A stretch of DNA of 64,000 nt from Phoronis australis (lineage: Eukaryota > Phoronida > Phoronidae): assembly GCA_002633005.1 (NCBI GenBank), contig NMRA01000593.1:1-64000 (forward strand). Direction: 5' to 3'. Positions 59,160 through 64,000 of this stretch are shown piece by piece. The notes below the pieces were generated by a model that was not told the DNA's origin, ran no database searches, and was given only the letters and a program-made list of their open reading frames with translations. Each line of letters opens with the position of its first letter. The stretch's first letter is position 1. The translations under genes and the position numbers were made by a program.

Positions 59160-59556
59160 AATTAGGTGTCTCTCTTACTAAAACAGAAAACCACCAAGAC
59201 AACGCGCTTGCTAAGTTAACGCATATTCTTCAAAACCTAAAACTAGCTGTCTTATCTATGTGATATCCGGTCAAGATGTCTCCACTATGCGCTATTTTCA
59301 AGCAAAAAAGCATCACATTATTTTATGATATCGGGCATCAGAAGCAATATCAAACGACCATAATTGTTTCTGATTACTCTGCAACCCTTAATCGTCTGTA
59401 TTCCGAACTATTTTCAGCAGACTCGCGATTTTTTTTTTTTTTGCGCCAGGTTGTTTGGTTGATCTTGATTACCCAACTTCTGGTTGGTCCGCTTTTTCCA
59501 CCTGATGACTGAGGCTCTGCGCGCTCTAGTGGCCAAATTGTGGCAAATGAGGTACT

Positions 59557-59601
59557 TTTTGCGCAGGCTTTTGCGCAGGCTTTTGCGCAGGCTTTTGCGC
59601 A
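59557..59601. repeat. 12-bp tandem repeat
   Basis: TTTTGCGCAGGC is repeated 3.7 times. Long open frames over it on both strands are produced by the repeat and are not genes. Confidence 0.9.
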
Positions 59602-59938
59602 CAATATGAATAAGATAATACACGCTAATGTTGACTTGCGTAGTAAATGTATAGAGGCAGGCGCTGGTCTTCTGCATTCACTTACATGTACGAATAAGCT
59701 TTTATCTTACCAATTTAACTTTTATAATCATAACTTGCTTGGTACTGCAACTAAGTCAATCCGTTTTATTTATTTAATGTCTTTACGTAATACAAATTCA
59801 GGAGAACTACGTTCTACAGTGAAAAATATATTATTACAAGCTAAAACCATGTAAAAGTATTTTCGCGTTAAACATTGTACTAACAAGAACTTTAATTTGA
59901 CTAAGCTGCTACACTGCATGTGAAATGAAGGCACAAAC

Positions 59939-60187
59939 CGTCGATGCTGATGGTGTATGCGCATATGGTTTGAGTGCCAAGCTCTACGTCAGTTCCCGTG
60001 CACGTGATTCTATGTTCACCAACCCCCAAGGTCGCTGTGTCTGCCCTGTAATATGGACAAACGGTTTCGATGGCACCCCCTCTGACGCTGATAAACGTAG
60101 GCTTAGGTATCACCACTTCAAGGCGTAGACTCGTTGTTGTAATGTTTATCCCACCGGAACAGTTGGTCATTTTGGGAGGCTGGTCCA
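59939..60187 (-). CDS. Gene A exon a2: HYR domain
   Basis: Phase 1-1 exon of 249 nt (acceptor TTCTCAG, donor G|GTTTGT, a weak match). It encodes a hyalin repeat, an Ig-like fold used in extracellular adhesion. The PPKMTNCSGG start, the CTGTDVELG core and the end CAYTISIDG match HYR exons 3662-3913 and 9348-9593 of gene B. It follows a CWG-type CCP, as every HYR here does. Confidence 0.88.
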
Positions 60188-60969
60188 CTGAGAAGTAAAA
60201 TGCGCGTCATATTAAGATATAACACCATGACAAACAAAAACGAGTCGACAAGTACATGTATTAGTTGCAAGTAACCTGTACCACATTGTCTGTTTTATTG
60301 TTTAATGAACACTCGCTCAAACTGTATACTCGTCAATGCCCCATATATTATGGAACACCAAGTGTTCTTTTGAGATTGCGTGCATTGCACTCGTTCATAC
60401 AAGTGGATCATAAGAGAACATTGCACTGGTTGATGCGAATGTAATGTACTCGTGAATCCCAAAGTTGCTGATTTCATAGTAAAACAGTTCTTTGCACTCG
60501 TTTCGTGCGCCATTGGCATCATACGAGTATGCTCTGTGGCTTCCTTTGACGAATGCCATTCTTCAGCGACGATTGCCAGATTACATTTGCATGAACTCAG
60601 AGAGTGCAATGCACGGGTCATGAACAATGCATGCCTCAAGTTCTCAACAGAACACGTTGGCGTTCCATACCAAAGAACAGGTCCAAAGCAAATGTCCAAG
60701 AAACATTACTGTAAGCATAAATGGATTATATGTTGACGCTGGTGACTTCGAAGAAGTGTCCATTAAACATGTAAACAAACAACAGTGTCGTTTTTCCAAT
60801 TAATTTAATATAAATATTCCCTACTTCATGCAAAACAACTAGACGTTTGGATTTACTCTTAATCCACAAACAAGTTCCAAAATTCTCTAAAATGGGACAA
60901 CAGCAACGAGGAGCGTTGAAAAGCGCCAACAATTAAACCGGAAACGGTGTACATTTACGGGTATTTGTT

Positions 60970-62120
60970 AGTATCATGAAAATGACCGTTAGGTGACGCA
61001 AAATACGTCGAATCTGTACGAAATCAAAATGGCGTCGTCGTCACTAACACAAAGCTATTGGCAAAATTTCATTAAAACGCGTCAGTACGAACACATATGC
61101 CAATTTTCAAAAAACGCCTTGTTCGGTTTGACAGACACAGAAGCAGACATAAAGCAGGTTTAAAATAATAAAAACGGTCATTAGGTATTGCAAAATACGT
61201 TGAATACATCCCAAAATGGAAGGATGCTGTAGTCTTCATAACAGAAACTTTGCGAAAAATGATCAAAGGGATCTGAAGATACCTAGGCAAATGAAAACAT
61301 TGAAACCGTTACAAGAGAGCACAGCTATAGTCAGAGTTGTTCATTGCCACATTTATAAGAAAACATCTGAAAAATGTCACCAAGCTCTTGCAAAGTGATT
61401 GAGAGCTACAGGCATAGCCGCAAAAAAAGACAAAATCGACACTAGGCAGCGCCATAGTTATGAGATACGTCCCAAAGTCAACGTCAATCATGGTTTTCTT
61501 ATCAGTAACACCATTCCTAAGTTTAATAATTATCATTTGAGTGCTTTGACGTCTTTACGAGGCAGACGCCAGAATCAAAAATGGCCAATGGTGACACAGA
61601 GTTCGTCGAATCTGTTGTTTTTTTAATAAAAACCTATTTGCTAGAGTTCACGAAAGTACATCACTTAACTCCAAAGAAACAGAGACAAATGTAAGAAGAT
61701 AACACATCTGCCAAAGTTCACGAGGAACCTGCAAAGGGTCACGCAGATACAACCAAGGACGAAAAAATTAACACAAGGGGTACCAGAGGAATCGAACCCG
61801 TTCGAAAACAGAAGCTGCAATCTTGTTGTCCGGAACACATCTGCCAATGTTCATAATGATCATTTGATTGGTTCAGTGGATAGAGAGGCGGACGTCAAAA
61901 ACACACTCAAACATTTTCAAAATTAACATTAGGTGGCGCAGAATACGTCAAATTCGAAAAACAGGGAGAACACGTCGTCGCCTCCTTAATAGAAACCCGT
62001 TCGCCAAATTTGATGAAAATTCATCCAGGAAGACCAAAGAAAAAAATAAATTTACCACTGAGAACGTAGTTTGGTGGCTCCGAAATTCGTCGTCGTCTGT
62101 TGTCAGGTTCATAGTTACGC
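60970..62120. repeat. Degenerate tandem array in a gene A intron
   Basis: Recurring words are TTAGGTG.CGCAAAATACGT, CGTCGAATCTG, CGTCGTCG and (A)CATCTGCCAAA.TTCAT. They start near 60978, 61170, 61575, 61922 and 62070, with units of very roughly 150-200 bp or multiples of that. Mutations break all frames. The array ends about 150 bp downstream (minus strand) of the stop-bearing exon. Confidence 0.55.
61770..61905. repeat. tRNA-like pieces within the tandem array
   Basis: A minus-strand B-box-like GGTTCGATTCC (plus 61790-61800 region) and a plus-strand A-box-like TTGGTTCAGTGGATAGAG (61870-61887) lie close together but on opposite strands. They look like remains of a SINE insertion. Confidence 0.25.
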
Positions 62121-62275
62121 ATCTGCTAAATTTCATTAATAACCTGCAAAGAGTTTAGGATATACATGTATAGTAGCGGCAGCCAGTATAACAGACACCC
62201 AGACAGAGATAACGGCAATATGCACCCTCACATATGCATATGTGAGCACATAAGAATGGTTTCAAATCTGCTTAC

Positions 62276-62470
62276 CCCAACATTCCGGAGGATTTGGACC
62301 TCCCACCCAAGTTCCAGTGACTGCACAGGTATACCTAGCCTTGAGCCGCTGTGTCTTAGGTATTTTGTACCCTCGGATACACGAGTAAGTGCAAACACTG
62401 CATTAGGTGTCACCAGTGCAGTTGGCATGTCCGTTTGCGATGTGAGGAAGGCTTCCGTTGCACTTTAAAA
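62276..62470 (-). pseudogene. Gene A exon a1: CCP/sushi exon carrying an in-frame stop
   Basis: Symmetric phase 1-1 exon of 195 nt (acceptor TTGGCAG, donor G|GTAAG). It encodes a sushi domain with the KCNGS start and the NPPECWG end seen in gene B exon 6931-7128. Codon 22 is TAA (plus-strand 62403-62405), where the gene B homologue has TAT (Tyr). Both splice sites and all other sushi cysteines are intact, so decay is recent, or the exon is skipped, or the base is wrong. Because the exon is a multiple of three with matching phases, skipping it keeps the frame. Confidence 0.7.
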
Positions 62471-64000
62471 CTGCCAACAGAGGACGGGTTTTCTTATGCA
62501 ATTTATCTTTGAGTCAGTCACAATTTAATCGACAAGATGTGCTCGTGAAACAACAGATATGAATGTGTCTTCTGGCTGGCTAAAACGTTGTGTAATAACT
62601 GTTGGGCACCGGCTTGCCGTGAAATTTGCAAAGGACACCAATTCGTCCACAATCTTGAATAGTAGATAAGTTAAAGTAAACAACAAATTAAGGTGCGTTT
62701 CAACTGTAAGAGGACAGAAACTAAAGACAAGATATAAGATGTTCTATTGCAATTTTCATATTACTAAAATATCAAGGTTGTCGCGCGCCCTTTTTTCTTT
62801 TTGACAACTGCGTAGGCTCAACATCGTAGAGCATTTGAAAATGGTGATATGAGTAAAAATTCAGCAATTTGCGAGGGTCAGTCAGTTTTTATGGAGTCTT
62901 CCCCTTTACCACCATTCATGGTGTCAGTCATGAAGAGAAAATTCTTCAAATCGACTATACTTTGTTGCAAAGGAAGCTTTTAAATCTTGACGGTATTGAT
63001 TTTTTTTCAAATTTTTATACCTAAATTATTACCATTACGGACAACGCAGGATTGGCCGATCAGGAAAGCCGGTGATTCAGATTTAACTTTAAGTTTCTGT
63101 GTCCAGACAAACTCGCAATATTCACGTACATGTGGTATAAATTTATTATCAAACGATGTTTCTACAATTTAATAGCTATTTTCAAGAGAAATCTGCAGTT
63201 TATTGCTGGTTTCCTGTAGAGGACAAAGTAATATTCGGTGTGTTTACTCTACCTAGTTCTACCACACTAGTGTGCATGTGCTGCGCATAGACTCTATTCA
63301 CGCGGTGGACATTAAAATCCAAAGCGAGGCTCACTGCGATAAATAAAGCGAAAGTAGACATTGCGTGAGTTAAATAGCCGGTCTTTCGAATCCAACCTGG
63401 ATACTGAATTTCAATAATGTGTCAACAATTAAACCACACAGACGTAGAAAATTACATTAGAGAACATGTTAAGGCGTCAAAGAGTTGTCTGACGAAAGGG
63501 TTTAATTTTTTTTCGGAAAACTAGGTTCGAAACATGAAAAGTAAATATGACCAAATTGCGGCGATCGTAGTGTTACGGATTAGGTTTTATGCTGAATGCA
63601 GGGTTACGTTTTTTCTTGTAAATTGTTGATCAAAATACTTTCTACGCGGACCAGGTCATCTGCTCGTATTGTTGACGAGTTGAAGACATATTCGACAGTG
63701 GTGGCTGTCATGTGCAATTAGTCACATCTAGTTTAATTTGTTGATCAAAAATATTAAAATCAAGCATAGCCTGATCCTATGCACTCCCTGGGACTAACAG
63801 TTGATTTGTCATTGATGTGAAAGAATAATTGATGTTATTAAATATATTTTTATTAAATTAATAAACCGGACTCGTAATTGAAAATAAAAATTATTTGACC
63901 ATCAATTCTGCTTTCTTGGTTGTAATAATTCCTACGTCTGTTTCATGTGTTAGATTTCAAGTATCAATTTGGACCAAGCTGAATTTTAAAATTAAAACAC
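62471..64000. other. Upstream DNA of exon a1
   Basis: 1.5 kb. In gene B a short-type CCP lies about 220 bases upstream of the equivalent exon; no such exon is seen here. The rest is AT-rich without a recognisable frame. Confidence 0.5.

Larger units (their letters stand above)
57722..59938. other. Intron between a2 and a3
   Basis: 2.2 kb containing the zinc-finger-like ORF (58851-59159), a 17-nt T-run near 59430 and the 12-bp tandem repeat. Confidence 0.6.
37160..62470 (-). other. Gene A: multi-domain type I membrane protein, SVEP1-like (5' end off window)
   Basis: Gene model assembled from 22 exons with AG acceptors and GT (once GC) donors. Module order is CCP, HYR, CCP, UD1, GCC2, EGF, EGF, TSP1 x4, EGF, EGF, TSP1, CCP, UD2, GCC2, GCC2, Ser/Thr stalk, transmembrane helix and cytoplasmic tail. 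Nearly all introns are phase 1, the classic pattern of exon-shuffled extracellular domains. From the HYR exon to the stop the phases close exactly: 3,794 nt, which is 2 leftover bases plus 1,264 codons including the stop. The CCP-HYR-CCP-UD-GCC2-EGF core resembles the N-terminal half of SVEP1/polydom, but TSP1 repeats and a membrane anchor are not part of SVEP1 as I know it. It is probably a cell-surface adhesion or recognition receptor; the ligand is unknown. The first exon or exons and any N-terminal VWA domain would lie beyond the right edge. Confidence 0.85.

Noticed and set aside
59374-59854. Frames with AQAFAQAFAQAF or RKSLRKSLRKSL repeats
   Set aside because: Both strands read the 12-bp tandem repeat; no independent support.
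1-64000. CRISPR arrays, operons, bacterial promoters or rRNA genes
   Set aside because: No regularly spaced identical repeats with unique spacers, and no prokaryotic coding density. The window is an animal nuclear locus.

Overview
This window is nuclear DNA of an animal. Small coding exons sit in introns of 0.1 to 7 kb, AT-rich non-coding DNA is full of dispersed repeats, and nothing resembles a bacterial or viral gene layout. The extracellular module set (sushi/CCP, HYR, EGF, thrombospondin type 1, ephrin-receptor-like GCC2_GCC3) arranged as in SVEP1/polydom points to a marine invertebrate, most likely a non-vertebrate deuterostome such as a hemichordate or cephalochordate. The species is inferred, not read.

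Every well-supported gene lies on the minus strand, so transcription runs from high to low coordinates. Gene A (62.5 kb to 37.2 kb, 5' end beyond the right edge) is a type I membrane protein. Reading exon by exon I get CCP (with an in-frame stop) - HYR - CCP - unnamed domain UD1 - GCC2 - EGF - EGF - four TSP1 - EGF - EGF - TSP1 - CCP - unnamed domain UD2 - GCC2 - GCC2 - Ser/Thr-rich stalk - transmembrane helix - 52-residue tail - stop. From the HYR exon to the stop all splice phases fit and give 1,263 complete codons before the stop. Gene B (26.8 kb to beyond position 1, 3' end missing) starts with a signal-peptide exon. It carries three rounds of CCP-CCP-HYR, then a CCP and the first half of UD1. 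Genes A and B are head-to-tail paralogues.

Between them, 28.1 to 32.8 kb holds a collapsed third copy (B'). Its promoter, exon 1 and intron 1 match the start of gene B, but both Met codons of the signal exon are lost. It then joins DNA matching the 3' UTR of gene A. No domain exons remain.

Mobile DNA fills the introns: a 5'-truncated non-LTR retrotransposon with an intact reverse transcriptase frame (15.7-17.7 kb), a THAP-containing DNA transposon relic with terminal inverted repeats (22.0-23.6 kb), two MITE families, an inverted-repeat element (12.8-13.3 kb), tRNA-like SINE pieces, a degenerate tandem array (61.0-62.1 kb), a 42-bp minisatellite and simple repeats. A 1.4-kb near-identical duplication of a TSP1 exon is joined at a single N (49,329) and may be an assembly artefact.

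The secreted or membrane-bound mosaic with conserved polybasic cleavage-like sites in UD suggests a cleaved adhesion or recognition receptor family. That function is inference.
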